Positions 40,786 to 49,644 are shown, counted from the first letter of the stretch. The stretch: 64,000 nucleotides of DNA from an uncultured Eubacteriales bacterium (GCA_934488615.1 CAKSSJ010000006.1:1-64000); one strand, 5' to 3'. The notes: generated by a model not told the origin, from the letters alone. Made by a program: numbers and translations.

Positions 40786-41608
40786 AGATATCCCTCGCTC
40801 TGTCGCTGAGCTCCTTTTGATAAAGGAAGCGTCCGAAATATCCGAAGGTCGGAGCGCATTTCTCGCAAACAAAGGCATAATAGCCGTTCTTCGGCAAATA
40901 ATCCCTGTTGAGAAGCTCGTATGCCTTTTCGATATATTCGTCGATTATCTTTTCGCTTTGCTCCGAGCCGAGCTTCGCTTCATACAAATCACACAAATTT
41001 AAATATGTAATTGCAACTTCAAGCTCACCGTTCTTGTTCTGCGACATTACATTCATTGCTTTGTTGTAATATTCCTCCGCTTCGTCAAAGCGCTTGAGAT
41101 CGGTCAGCGTCAAACCGAAATTGTTATAAAGTCCGCCGAGACGTGAATCATCGGGTGATAATTCCTTTTCATATGTTGCTTTTGCTTTCTCAAAAAGCTT
41201 TATTGACTCTTCGGGCATCGCAAAAGCCTTGTAAACGGTTGCCGCATTTGTCAATGTTGTGCCTGCGACAACGGCGGTGCCGAGATTCAATTCATCAATT
41301 AAAGATAATGCCTTTTTAACGCTTTCAAGCGCTTTTTCTTTGCGGTTCGTCTTGCGATAAAGACCCATCAGCTCATTTTCAACCGTCAGCATACCGTGTC
41401 TGTCCCTGCCGTCCTCAGCCTCGCCGAGCCAATAGAGAAGATGTCTCTCTGCGGACTCATAATCATTCCTGCCGAGGTGCTCGTCGAGCTTTTCAAGCAC
41501 CCTTCCGGTCGGAATAGGGTGGACGGGCGGCTGTTTTTTGAACTGATCGGTGCAGAACGGGCATATCGGATCGGTATAGTCAGTGATGCCCATTTTTTCT
41601 TTATCCAT
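40772..41608 (-). CDS. Tetratricopeptide repeat protein with flanking cysteine pairs
   Basis: 278 residues. The middle holds about four TPR units (ERHLLYWLGEAEDG, KALESVKKALSLIDEL, ESIKLFEKAKATYEKE, EAEEYYNKAMNVMSQN). A CPFC pair at 16-19 precedes the repeats and a CEKC pair at 248-251 follows them, which could bind one zinc and close the solenoid. It is cytoplasmic and should act as a protein-interaction scaffold, with the overlapping DUF4037 gene product as an obvious candidate partner. The ATG at 41608 follows GGGAGTG. Confidence 0.78.
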   Translation of the reverse strand: MDKEKMGITDYTDPICPFCTDQFKKQPPVHPIPTGRVLEKLDEHLGRNDYESAERHLLYWLGEAEDGRDRHGMLTVENELMGLYRKTNRKEKALESVKKALSLIDELNLGTAVVAGTTLTNAATVYKAFAMPEESIKLFEKAKATYEKELSPDDSRLGGLYNNFGLTLTDLKRFDEAEEYYNKAMNVMSQNKNGELEVAITYLNLCDLYEAKLGSEQSEKIIDEYIEKAYELLNRDYLPKNGYYAFVCEKCAPTFGYFGRFLYQKELSDRARDIYERN

Positions 41609-41771
41609 AAATTCACTCCCTTGTGTTCGCTTTTCTGCTATTATACTATATTTTGTGCAAAAAGTGAAGTGAAAGTTTGTATATATTTTTATTTGTTTTT
41701 TGTTGTAAACCATATCATGTTGTGTTAAAATACTTCGGAACGATAAAATTACGCTTTTGGGAGGTGCTGTG

Positions 41772-42464
41772 ATGCGTATTGACGGACTTCAAAAAATGAC
41801 CCTGCTGGATTTCCCGGGGAAAGTTGCTTGTACCGTTTTCACAGGCGGCTGTAATTTCCGCTGTCCGTTCTGCCATAATGCACTTCTTGTAACGGAATTG
41901 CCCGAAAATCCCGACTACACGGTTGACGAAATTCTTTCTTTTCTCAAAAAGAGATCGGGACTTCTCGACGGAGTCGCGATAACGGGCGGAGAACCGCTGA
42001 TGAATCCCGATATTGCCGATTTTATCAAACAAATCCGTGAACTTGGCTATGCCGTCAAGCTTGACACAAACGGCAGCTATCCGGACAGGCTCAAAAGCAT
42101 TGTTGCCGAGGGGCTTGTCGATTATGTTGCAATGGATATCAAAAATTGCAAGGAAAAATATGCCGAAACAATCGGCTTGAAAAGCTATGATTTATCAAAA
42201 ATAGAAGAAAGCGTCGAGTTTCTCAAAAGCGGCACGGTTGACTACGAATTCAGAACCACGATAGTTAATGAATTCCACACCGTTGAGGATATCCGCAAGG
42301 CGGCGGAATGGATAAAGGGCGCAAAAAGATATTTTCTTCAGAATTTTGTCGATTCGGGAAACCTGATTGACGGCAGTGTAACGGGCGTCGGCAAGCAGAC
42401 AATGCTCGATATGCAGAAGGCTGCGGCAGATTTTGTACCGCAAACGGAAATTCGTGGAATTTAA
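41772..42464 (+). CDS. nrdG: Anaerobic ribonucleoside-triphosphate reductase activating protein
   Basis: 230 residues. Radical SAM enzyme that generates the glycyl radical on NrdD. The Fe-S motif is Cys27-x3-Cys31-x2-Cys34 (GCNFRCPFC), followed by GVAITGGEPLM (SAM-binding) and VAMDIKNC. It is the longer NrdG type common in Clostridia. ATG 41772 follows GGGAGGTG. The stop codon overlaps the first bases of a 164-bp inverted-repeat element that separates it from nrdD. Confidence 0.92.
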   Translation: MRIDGLQKMTLLDFPGKVACTVFTGGCNFRCPFCHNALLVTELPENPDYTVDEILSFLKKRSGLLDGVAITGGEPLMNPDIADFIKQIRELGYAVKLDTNGSYPDRLKSIVAEGLVDYVAMDIKNCKEKYAETIGLKSYDLSKIEESVEFLKSGTVDYEFRTTIVNEFHTVEDIRKAAEWIKGAKRYFLQNFVDSGNLIDGSVTGVGKQTMLDMQKAAADFVPQTEIRGI

Positions 42465-42626
42465 GGCAATATCGCACAATTGATGCACACGCCTTGCTTG
42501 AATCTATCTCCGTCATGCCGCACAAAAATTTATTGACTTGCGTTAGCAAGCCTGCAAAATTTTTGCACACCCTGACGAAAAATCTTACTACGCAATTCGC
42601 ACACCTCAATTGTGCGATATTGCCTT
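42463..42626. repeat. MITE-like element with 20-bp perfect terminal inverted repeats
   Basis: Left end AAGGCAATATCGCACAATTG (42463-42482), right end its exact reverse complement (42607-42626), total 164 bp, no ORF of note. The left end begins within the TAA stop of nrdG. The interior has ACGCCTTGCTTGAA and GCACAAAAATTT/AAATTTTTGC inverted segments, so the RNA would fold into a long hairpin. Shorter relatives lie at 31273-31330 and 52349-52384, and a degenerate half at 58904-58916. No transposase is encoded here. Confidence 0.85.
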
Positions 42627-42651
42627 CACACAAGATATTGTAAAAAAGGTG

Positions 42652-42681
42652 TTGACAGCACCACAAGATATATGATATAAT
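42652..42681 (+). promoter_or_regulatory. Promoter of nrdD
   Basis: TTGACA (42652-42657), an 18-bp spacer and TATAAT (42676-42681), just past the inverted-repeat element. It gives nrdD a promoter independent of nrdG. Confidence 0.7.
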
Positions 42682-42716
42682 TTCGGACGGAACACTAAAT
42701 AAAGGAGACAAGAGGT

Positions 42717-45086
42717 ATGTACAATGTTGTAAAACGTGACGGCAAAGTTGTCGGCTTTGACCTTCACAAAATCAGAGACGCTATAACCAAAGCATTTGAC
42801 GCATGTCAGAAGCAGTATAATTCAGATACTGTTGACTTCCTTGCACTCAAGGTAACTGCGGATTTTGAGCAGAAAATCAAGAATGACAAGATCTCGGTTG
42901 AGAGCATCCAGGACAGCGTTGAGTCCGTTCTCATCAAGGCGGGCTACGACGATGTGGCAAAGGCTTACATTCTTTACCGTAAGCAGAGAGAGAAGATAAG
43001 AAACATTAACGCAACCGTTCTTGACTATAAGGAGATCGTTGACAACTATCTTCATGTCAATGACTGGCGCGTTAAGGAGAACTCCACCGTTACCTATTCC
43101 GTAGGCGGACTTATCCTCAGCAACTCGGGCGCTATCACAGCTAACTACTGGCTTTCGGAAATCTACGATGAGGAAATCGCAGAGGCTCACAGAAATGCAG
43201 ATATCCACCTCCACGACCTTTCCATGCTCACAGGCTACTGTGCAGGCTGGTCGCTCAAGCAGCTTATTCAGGAGGGTCTCGGCGGCGTAAGAGGTAAAAT
43301 TACCTCCGCTCCCGCAAAGCATCTTGCAACTCTTTGCAACCAGATGGTCAACTTCCTCGGCATCATGCAGAACGAGTGGGCAGGCGCACAGGCTTTCTCG
43401 TCCTTCGACACCTACCTCGCATCCTTTGTAAAATATGATAATCTTGACTATGAATCGGTCAAGAAGTGCATTGAATCCTTTATTTACGGCGTTAATACAC
43501 CGAGCCGTTGGGGTACTCAGGCTCCGTTCTCGAATATTACACTTGACTGGGTTGTTCCGAACGACCTTGCAGAGCTTAACTGCATCATCGGCGGCAAGGA
43601 GGTTGACTTCAAGTATAAGGATTGCCAGAAGGAAATGGATATGGTCAACAAGGCGTTCATCGAGATCATGATCGAGGGCGACGCCAACGGCAGAGGCTTC
43701 CAGTATCCAATCCCGACCTATTCGATAACAAGAAACTTCGACTGGTCCGACACAGAGAATAACAGACTTCTCTTTGAAATGACTTCCAAGTACGGTACTC
43801 CGTATTTCTCAAACTATATCAACAGCGACATGGAGCCGAGCGACGTTCGTTCAATGTGCTGCCGTCTCCGTCTTGACCTTCGCGAGCTTCGCAAGAAGTC
43901 CGGCGGCTTCTTCGGAAGCGGTGAGAGCACAGGCTCAGTCGGCGTTGTTACAATCAATATGCCCCGTATCGCTTACCTTGCAAAGGATGAAAAGGACTTC
44001 TACGAGCGTCTTGACAGACTTATGGATATTTCCGCACGTTCGCTCAAGGTTAAGAGAACGGTTATTACAAAGCTCCTTGACGAGGGACTTTATCCCTACA
44101 CAAAGAGATATCTCGGCACATTCAACAACCACTTCTCCACAATCGGTCTTGTCGGCATGAACGAGGTCGGTCTTAACGCTAAGTGGCTTGGCAAGGATAT
44201 GACAGATCCCAAAACTCAGCAGTTCACGATCGACGTTCTCAATCACATGAGAGAGAGACTTTCCGATTATCAGGTTCAGTACGGCGACCTCTACAACCTT
44301 GAGGCTACTCCCGCTGAATCGACCGCATACCGTCTTGCAAAGCACGACGTTAAGAGATTCCCCGACATCAAGACTGCCGCTCAGCATGAGGGCGACACAC
44401 CGTACTACACCAACAGCTCACATCTTCCTGTCGGCTACACAGACGATATTTTCTCCGCTCTCGACATTCAGGACGAGCTCCAGACTCTTTACACCTCAGG
44501 TACCGTATTCCACGCATTCCTCGGCGAGAAGCTTCCCGATTGGAAGGCTGCGGCTAACCTTGTCAGAAAGATCGCAGAGAATTACAAGCTTCCGTATTAC
44601 ACTCTTTCGCCGACATATTCCGTATGTAAGAACCACGGCTACATCACAGGCGAGCAGTATGTATGCCCCGAGTGCGGTGAGCACACAGAGGTTTACAGCC
44701 GTATCACAGGCTACTACCGTCCCGTTCAGAACTTCAATGACGGTAAGGCTCAGGAGTTCACAGACCGTAAGGTTTATGATATTGCCAACTCTCACCTTAC
44801 ACATCAGGGCGTAAAGGAAGAGGCAAAGGCTGATGACAGCGTTAAAGCCGAAGCAGGCGAGAACGTAAGCTACCTTTTCACAACGGCAACGTGCCCGAAC
44901 TGCAAGATAGCTTGTGCAACTCTTGACAAGGCAGGCTATGAATATACAAAGCTTCTTGCCGACGAAAACGCAGAGCTTGCACAGGAGCTCGGTATCAAGC
45001 AGGCACCGACACTTGTTGTAATCAAGGATGGCGAAGCTACAAAGTACACCGGCGTTTCGGATATCAAAAAATTCCTTAACAAATAA
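42717..45086 (+). CDS. nrdD: Anaerobic ribonucleoside-triphosphate reductase with C-terminal thioredoxin-fold domain
   Basis: 789 residues. Class III (glycyl radical) ribonucleotide reductase that makes dNTPs without oxygen. An ATP-cone occupies about 2-95, the catalytic barrel about 110-620, a Cys4 zinc site lies just before the radical loop (CKNHGY and CPECG), and the glycyl radical Gly is about residue 665 in SRITGYYRP. The last 71 residues (719-789) form a fused thioredoxin/glutaredoxin-like domain with CPNC at 726-729 and the cis-Pro in QAPTLVV. Usual NrdD ends shortly after the glycyl loop. trxB follows by 18 bp. Confidence 0.93.
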   Translation: MYNVVKRDGKVVGFDLHKIRDAITKAFDACQKQYNSDTVDFLALKVTADFEQKIKNDKISVESIQDSVESVLIKAGYDDVAKAYILYRKQREKIRNINATVLDYKEIVDNYLHVNDWRVKENSTVTYSVGGLILSNSGAITANYWLSEIYDEEIAEAHRNADIHLHDLSMLTGYCAGWSLKQLIQEGLGGVRGKITSAPAKHLATLCNQMVNFLGIMQNEWAGAQAFSSFDTYLASFVKYDNLDYESVKKCIESFIYGVNTPSRWGTQAPFSNITLDWVVPNDLAELNCIIGGKEVDFKYKDCQKEMDMVNKAFIEIMIEGDANGRGFQYPIPTYSITRNFDWSDTENNRLLFEMTSKYGTPYFSNYINSDMEPSDVRSMCCRLRLDLRELRKKSGGFFGSGESTGSVGVVTINMPRIAYLAKDEKDFYERLDRLMDISARSLKVKRTVITKLLDEGLYPYTKRYLGTFNNHFSTIGLVGMNEVGLNAKWLGKDMTDPKTQQFTIDVLNHMRERLSDYQVQYGDLYNLEATPAESTAYRLAKHDVKRFPDIKTAAQHEGDTPYYTNSSHLPVGYTDDIFSALDIQDELQTLYTSGTVFHAFLGEKLPDWKAAANLVRKIAENYKLPYYTLSPTYSVCKNHGYITGEQYVCPECGEHTEVYSRITGYYRPVQNFNDGKAQEFTDRKVYDIANSHLTHQGVKEEAKADDSVKAEAGENVSYLFTTATCPNCKIACATLDKAGYEYTKLLADENAELAQELGIKQAPTLVVIKDGEATKYTGVSDIKKFLNK

Positions 45087-45104
45087 GGATAAACAGGAGC
45101 AATT

Positions 45105-46010
45105 ATGTACGACATAATTATAATTGGCGGCGGCCCTGCGGGGCTGACCGCCGCTCTGTATGCTTGCAGGGCGAATAAAAAAACACTTGTAATCGAAAAA
45201 GAAACCTTCGGCGGACAGATAACCTTTTCACCGAAGGTCGAGAATATTCCGGGCTTTGTGAGCCTTACGGGCAATGAATTTGCTGAAAAGCTTGTTGAGC
45301 AGGTGCTCGAACAGGGCGCCGACGTTGAATCCTGCGAGGCTCTTGAAATCAAGGACGGCGAGATCAAAACCGTTGTAACCGACGACGGTGAGTATCATGG
45401 CAAGGCTGTTATCATTGCAACAGGAGCAAAGCACCGTATGCTCGGAGTTGACGGCGAAGAAAAATACGTCGGCGAGGGAATTTCATTCTGTGCCGTATGT
45501 GACGGAGCCTTTTATAAGGACAAGACCGTTGCGGTTGTCGGCGGAGGAAATTCTGCATTGCAGGAGGCAATTCTGCTTTCCGACCTTGCAAAAAAGGTTT
45601 ACGTTGTTCAGAATCTCGACTTCCTGACAGGCGAAAAGAAGCTTGCAGATCAGCTTTATAAGCTCGATAATGTTGACGTAATAACGGGAGTTACCGTTGA
45701 GTCCTTCCTCGGTGATTCGGAGCTTGAGGGTATCGTGATAAAGAATTCGACAGGAGAGAGCAGAGAGCTTTCAATTGACGGACTTTTCATCGCAATTGGT
45801 CTTATTCCGCAGAACGAAGCGTTTAAAAATGTAATTGAGCTTGACGGCAGAGGCTATGCAGTTATCGACGAAACCTGCGAGTCCGCGACCAAAGGTATTT
45901 TTGTTGCAGGCGATTGCCGCACAAAGAAAATACGACAGGTTACGACCGCCGCCGCAGACGGAGCAATTGCCGCTCTTGCCGCGTGCGATTACATTGATTC
46001 GATTGAATAA
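45105..46010 (+). CDS. trxB: Thioredoxin reductase
   Basis: 301 residues. FAD-binding GGGPAGLTAA at the N-terminus, NADPH-binding VVGGGNSALQEA, redox-active CAVC at 129-132 and the C-terminal FAD motif GIFVAGDCR. It reduces a thioredoxin-type CxxC using NADPH (or ferredoxin in some Clostridia). It lies 18 bp after nrdD, whose C-terminal domain is a thioredoxin fold, so this domain is a plausible direct substrate. No separate thioredoxin gene is nearby. Confidence 0.93.
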   Translation: MYDIIIIGGGPAGLTAALYACRANKKTLVIEKETFGGQITFSPKVENIPGFVSLTGNEFAEKLVEQVLEQGADVESCEALEIKDGEIKTVVTDDGEYHGKAVIIATGAKHRMLGVDGEEKYVGEGISFCAVCDGAFYKDKTVAVVGGGNSALQEAILLSDLAKKVYVVQNLDFLTGEKKLADQLYKLDNVDVITGVTVESFLGDSELEGIVIKNSTGESRELSIDGLFIAIGLIPQNEAFKNVIELDGRGYAVIDETCESATKGIFVAGDCRTKKIRQVTTAAADGAIAALAACDYIDSIE

Positions 46011-46022
46011 ACGAATATTTTC

Positions 46023-46055
46023 AAAAGACTTCTCCGATTGCGGGAAGTCTTTTTT
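46023..46055 (+). terminator. Rho-independent terminator of nrdD-trxB
   Basis: A 10-bp stem AAAAGACTTC/GAAGTCTTTT, 11-nt loop, and a continuing T-run. Confidence 0.85.
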
Positions 46056-46064
46056 ATATAACAA

Positions 46065-46093
46065 TTGACCTCATACAATTTTTTCTGTATAAT
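46065..46093 (+). promoter_or_regulatory. Promoter of the GH35 gene
   Basis: TTGACC (46065-46070), a 17-bp spacer and consensus TATAAT (46088-46093), with GAGGTG just before the ATG at 46111. Confidence 0.65.
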
Positions 46094-46110
46094 ACTTCCG
46101 AGGTGATCCT

Positions 46111-47862
46111 ATGGCAATACTTACCTACAAGGGTAACAAATTTCTCCTTGACGGGGAGGAATATACTATAATTTCGGGCGCGATGCACTATTTCAGAATT
46201 CCGAGAGAATACTGGCACGACCGCCTTTTGAAGCTCAAAGAATGCGGCTTTAACACCGTTGAAACCTATACCTGCTGGAATCTACACGAGCCGCAGGAGG
46301 GAGTTTTCAATTTTGACGGAATGCTTGATATAGAGGCATATATCGACATTGCAAAGGAGCTGGGGCTGAATGTTATACTTCGTCCGGGTCCGTATATTTG
46401 CGCCGAGTGGGAGATGGGCGGACTGCCTGCATGGCTGCTCAATTATCCGAATATGTCGATTCGCTGCAACGACGAGCTGTTTATTTCAAAGGTTGAACGC
46501 TATTACAACGAGCTTCTCAGACGCGTTGTGCCGAGGTTATCTACAAACGGCGGAAACATTATAATGATGCAGATTGAGAACGAGTACGGCAGCTACGGCG
46601 ACGATCACGAATATATGCAGAAAATCGCCGATATATACAAGAAAAACGGCATTGACTGCTTACTTTTCACCTCCGACGGAGCGGATTATTCAAGCTTACA
46701 GGGCGGTACATTGCCCGAATATCCGTGTGTTGCGAACTTCGGCTCACGTCCTGAGGAGAATTTCAAGGTTCTCAACGATTTTAAGCCCGATCAGCCGCTC
46801 ATGTGCGGAGAATATTGGGTCGGTTGGTTCGACCATTGGTACGGCGAGCATCATGTCAGAGATCCGAAAGAGGTCGCTAAGCTCTTTAAGGATATGATCG
46901 ACTGCGGCGCTTCTCTGAATTTCTATATGTTCCACGGCGGCACGAACTTCGGCTACATGAACGGCGCAAACTACTATGACAAATACGAGCCGACGATTAC
47001 AAGTTATGATTACAATGCGCTTCTTTCCGAAGCAGGCGACCTTACTCCCGCATATTTTGAGGTCAGAAAAATTATCGAAGAACACTTCGACAAGCTTCCC
47101 GAGCTGACGGTGAAAAATTCCGAAAAGGCCGCTTATGGCAAGCTTGAATTAAACGAAAGGTGCAGTATTTTTGAAGCCGCGCCGCTTTTGGCAAAGCCCG
47201 TTCACTCCGCCGCACCGCAGTTCATGGAGGATATCGGTCAGTATTACGGCTTCACGCTTTATTCGACGGTCGTTGATGGCCCGAGAGATGAAAGAGAAAT
47301 TAAATTTGATGCGGTTCATGACAGAGCTGTTGTGTTCATAAATGGCGAATTCAAGGGCTATTATGAGCGCACAAGAGACGGCAAGCCAGTCAGCTTTTCG
47401 CTCAAAAAAGGCGAGAAATGCCGCATAGACATACTTTGCGAGAACATGGGCAGAGTAAACTACGGACCGAGAATCATGGACAGAAAGGGTATCAAGGGCG
47501 TCAGATTTAATCTGCAGTACCATTTCGGTTGGGACATGTATCCTTTGCCGCTTGATAATATTTCCTCGCTCAAATATAAGCAGGAAAGCGGAAAGGTTGA
47601 AGTCGCTTCATTCCTTAAAGGTACGCTTAAGATTGACGGCGAGCCGCACGATACATTCATACGTCTTGACGGCTTTACCAAGGGAGTTGTTTTTGTCAAC
47701 GGCTTCAATATCGGACGTTATTTCAACACGGCAGGACCGCAGAAAACACTCTATGTTCCTGCGCCGATGCTCAAAAAAGGTGATAATGAGATAGTTGTTT
47801 TTGAGACCGATCACTCGGACAGAAGCTGTGTAACCTTCCACGACAAACCCGATTTAGGCTAA
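46111..47862 (+). CDS. Beta-galactosidase, glycoside hydrolase family 35
   Basis: 583 residues, the length of bacterial GH35 enzymes, which remove terminal beta-galactose. The TIM barrel carries FRIPREYWHDRL, ETYTCWNLHEP, LRPGPYICAEW, the acid/base motif IENEYG at 155-160 and the nucleophile Glu234 in CGEYWVGW. FHGGTNFGYMNGA and TSYDYNALLSEAGD are further GH35 hallmarks. C-terminal beta-sandwich domains follow (GFNIGRYF, the galactose-binding-like module). No signal peptide, so it acts on imported galactosides. It is monocistronic between a promoter and a terminator. Confidence 0.94.
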   Translation: MAILTYKGNKFLLDGEEYTIISGAMHYFRIPREYWHDRLLKLKECGFNTVETYTCWNLHEPQEGVFNFDGMLDIEAYIDIAKELGLNVILRPGPYICAEWEMGGLPAWLLNYPNMSIRCNDELFISKVERYYNELLRRVVPRLSTNGGNIIMMQIENEYGSYGDDHEYMQKIADIYKKNGIDCLLFTSDGADYSSLQGGTLPEYPCVANFGSRPEENFKVLNDFKPDQPLMCGEYWVGWFDHWYGEHHVRDPKEVAKLFKDMIDCGASLNFYMFHGGTNFGYMNGANYYDKYEPTITSYDYNALLSEAGDLTPAYFEVRKIIEEHFDKLPELTVKNSEKAAYGKLELNERCSIFEAAPLLAKPVHSAAPQFMEDIGQYYGFTLYSTVVDGPRDEREIKFDAVHDRAVVFINGEFKGYYERTRDGKPVSFSLKKGEKCRIDILCENMGRVNYGPRIMDRKGIKGVRFNLQYHFGWDMYPLPLDNISSLKYKQESGKVEVASFLKGTLKIDGEPHDTFIRLDGFTKGVVFVNGFNIGRYFNTAGPQKTLYVPAPMLKKGDNEIVVFETDHSDRSCVTFHDKPDLG

Positions 47863-47900
47863 AAAATAACCGCAGATCTGTTGATTTGCGGTTATTTTTT
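47863..47900 (+). terminator. Rho-independent terminator of GH35
   Basis: A 12-bp perfect stem AAAATAACCGCA/TGCGGTTATTTT and a T-run, directly after the stop codon. Confidence 0.9.
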
Positions 47901-47941
47901 GCGCTTTAACGGCATAGCTTATACAAAGGAGTTGACAAGCT

Positions 47942-48577
47942 ATGTCTTTTATCGGAACGAAAAAAACATTGAATTTTCACAAATATAATATTAAATTAAC
48001 GGAAATATTGTCAAACTGGAAAATAATATTACCGTTGATTTTTTCATTTGCAGGAATCATTGCAGGCTGCCTTAGCGGAAAAGGGGAGGGTAAGCCCTTT
48101 TTAAGGATAACTGAGTATTTCACATCGGTTATATTGACACGCGATACAACTGCTGTCGGTTCGGAATTTATACTATATCTGATTTTTCCTGCCGTATTTA
48201 CAGTCATTATTTTCTTTTTGGGGCTATCCGTTTTCGGCTCTGTTTTAACAAATGCTATGCCGATGATCTATGGCTACATAATCGGATGCATTTCATTTTT
48301 TCTTTACAGTGAATACACGCTCAAAGGGCTTGGATACTGCATAATAATGATCTTTCCTTATTCAACGCTTTGCCTCGTTGCAATTGTACAGTGCTGTCGG
48401 GAGAGCATTAACATGTCCGAGTTTATAATGAAAAGCATATCAAAAACGACAAAATTCCTGAATTACGGATTTGCCGTTTACTACAAATCGTTTTTCAGGA
48501 ATTTGATTTTTATTATTGCCGCGTCCGCACTCAAGAGTGTTCTTCAATATTTATTCGGAGGGCTTTTTACCTTTTAA
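47942..48577 (+). CDS. Multi-spanning membrane protein, SpoIIM-like
   Basis: 211 residues, close to SpoIIM (about 215). It has an N-terminal cytoplasmic part, a first span near 30-45 followed by an extracytoplasmic stretch, and four further spans, the order seen in SpoIIM (an engulfment factor acting with SpoIID and SpoIIP). GLSVFGSVLTNAMPMIYGYIIG aligns with the G-x-S-x-x-G...G-x-x-x-G core of SpoIIM. It lies tail-to-tail with a XerD-type gene; spoIIM is also near xerD in Bacillus. Identity in the N-terminal half is not obvious, so it may be only a distant relative. The 3' ends overlap by 27 bp. Confidence 0.5.
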   Translation: MSFIGTKKTLNFHKYNIKLTEILSNWKIILPLIFSFAGIIAGCLSGKGEGKPFLRITEYFTSVILTRDTTAVGSEFILYLIFPAVFTVIIFFLGLSVFGSVLTNAMPMIYGYIIGCISFFLYSEYTLKGLGYCIIMIFPYSTLCLVAIVQCCRESINMSEFIMKSISKTTKFLNYGFAVYYKSFFRNLIFIIAASALKSVLQYLFGGLFTF

Positions 48578-49537
48578 TTTGTTCAGCGGATTGGAGGAAA
48601 CTGCGTCCTTGAGCTGAGAATTGATTATGTGGGTGTAAATTTCGGTCGTTGCCAGATTTTCGTGACCGAGAATGTCCTTAATGAGCAGTACATCAACGCC
48701 GCCTTGCTGGTACATCAGTGTTGCCGCAGTGTGCCTGAGCTTGTGAGTTGAAAAGCCGCGGTTGCCGAGACCCGATTTCTCAATATATTTTTCAACAACA
48801 TGCTGAACCGATTTTGGACTTATACGCGATTTTCTGCCGCTTAAGAATAGGGCATTCTTGTCCTTAACTCCGTCAACAGGCCTAACCTTCATGTATTCTT
48901 TAATAGCGTCAATGCACATCTCGTTGAGATAAATCGTGCGTTCCTTGTTGCCCTTGCCTTTGACGGTCATCGTATTGTCGCTTTTAATGTCATTATAATT
49001 GAGACTGCAAAGCTCAGAAAGCCGCAAACCGCAATTAAGGAAGATAGTAAGAATTGCATAGTCGCGCTCCTTGTTGCGCCCGTCAACGCTTTCCAGAAGC
49101 TTAACGCTTTCATCAAGTGTAAGGTACTTTGGAAGCGTTTTCTTCTTTTTCGGCAGTTCAAGCTCTTCCATCGGATTTTCGGGAATTACCTTGATTTTAA
49201 GATGAAGATATTTAAAAAAAGCACGGATAGAGGAAACCTTTCGCGCAACGGCGGCAGAATCGTTATTTCTGTCGTTACGGCAATAGGCAAGGAAAGCATA
49301 AGCGTCGGAGATTTTGATGTCGCGAATAAAATCTTTACCGATAAAATCAATGGCGATCTTATCGAACTCGCTGTCCTTGGGAACAAGACCGTGATAAACA
49401 AGCAGAAATCTGAAAAATAGTCTCAGATCGGAAGCATATTCGAGAACAGTAAGCTCTGATTTACTTTTGACTACCGAAAGATAGTTGAGAAACTCAACAA
49501 CAAGCGGCGGCAAAGAAACAAATTCTTCCTTATGCAT
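48551..49537 (-). CDS. Tyrosine recombinase XerC/XerD type
   Basis: 328 residues. An N-terminal SAM-like core-binding domain (about 1-115) and a C-terminal catalytic domain with the conserved residues: Arg in NCGLRLSELCSL, Lys in VKGKGNKER, H-x-x-R in STHKLRHTAATL, His in LGHENLATTEIY and the nucleophile Tyr in EIYTH. The size and motifs match the housekeeping Xer recombinase that resolves chromosome dimers at dif. It does not look like a phage integrase: there are no phage or mobile genes around it and no att-like repeat at a tRNA. It overlaps the SpoIIM-like gene tail-to-tail. Confidence 0.88.
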   Translation of the reverse strand: MHKEEFVSLPPLVVEFLNYLSVVKSKSELTVLEYASDLRLFFRFLLVYHGLVPKDSEFDKIAIDFIGKDFIRDIKISDAYAFLAYCRNDRNNDSAAVARKVSSIRAFFKYLHLKIKVIPENPMEELELPKKKKTLPKYLTLDESVKLLESVDGRNKERDYAILTIFLNCGLRLSELCSLNYNDIKSDNTMTVKGKGNKERTIYLNEMCIDAIKEYMKVRPVDGVKDKNALFLSGRKSRISPKSVQHVVEKYIEKSGLGNRGFSTHKLRHTAATLMYQQGGVDVLLIKDILGHENLATTEIYTHIINSQLKDAVSSNPLNKLKGKKPSE

Positions 49538-49620
49538 AAAAACATCCCTTTATTCAAAAAATTCTCTTATTCAGTAGGGTAAATACATTATAGCACATGT
49601 CATAAAAAAAATCAAGTTAA

Positions 49621-49644
49621 GATACAAAATAAATATTTTGTATC
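49621..49644. promoter_or_regulatory. 24-bp AT-rich palindrome upstream of the Xer gene
   Basis: GATACAAAATA-AA-TATTTTGTATC is a perfect 11-bp inverted repeat with a 2-bp centre, about 85 bp upstream of the xer start. It could be an operator, or a weak minus-strand terminator for the 49775 gene, although the following T-run is not adjacent. No promoter or other feature was recognised in the 237-bp gap 49538-49774. Confidence 0.5.

Noticed and set aside
40786..40878. 31-residue N-terminal extension of the DUF4037 protein
   Set aside because: It would overlap the TPR gene much further, the family start aligns with ATG 40785, and the ribosome site is just upstream of that ATG.
48551..49537. Tyrosine recombinase as evidence for a prophage or integrative element
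   Set aside because: Length and motifs are those of housekeeping Xer, no phage or conjugation genes are near, and the only tRNA gene in the window is 39 kb away without a repeated 3' end.
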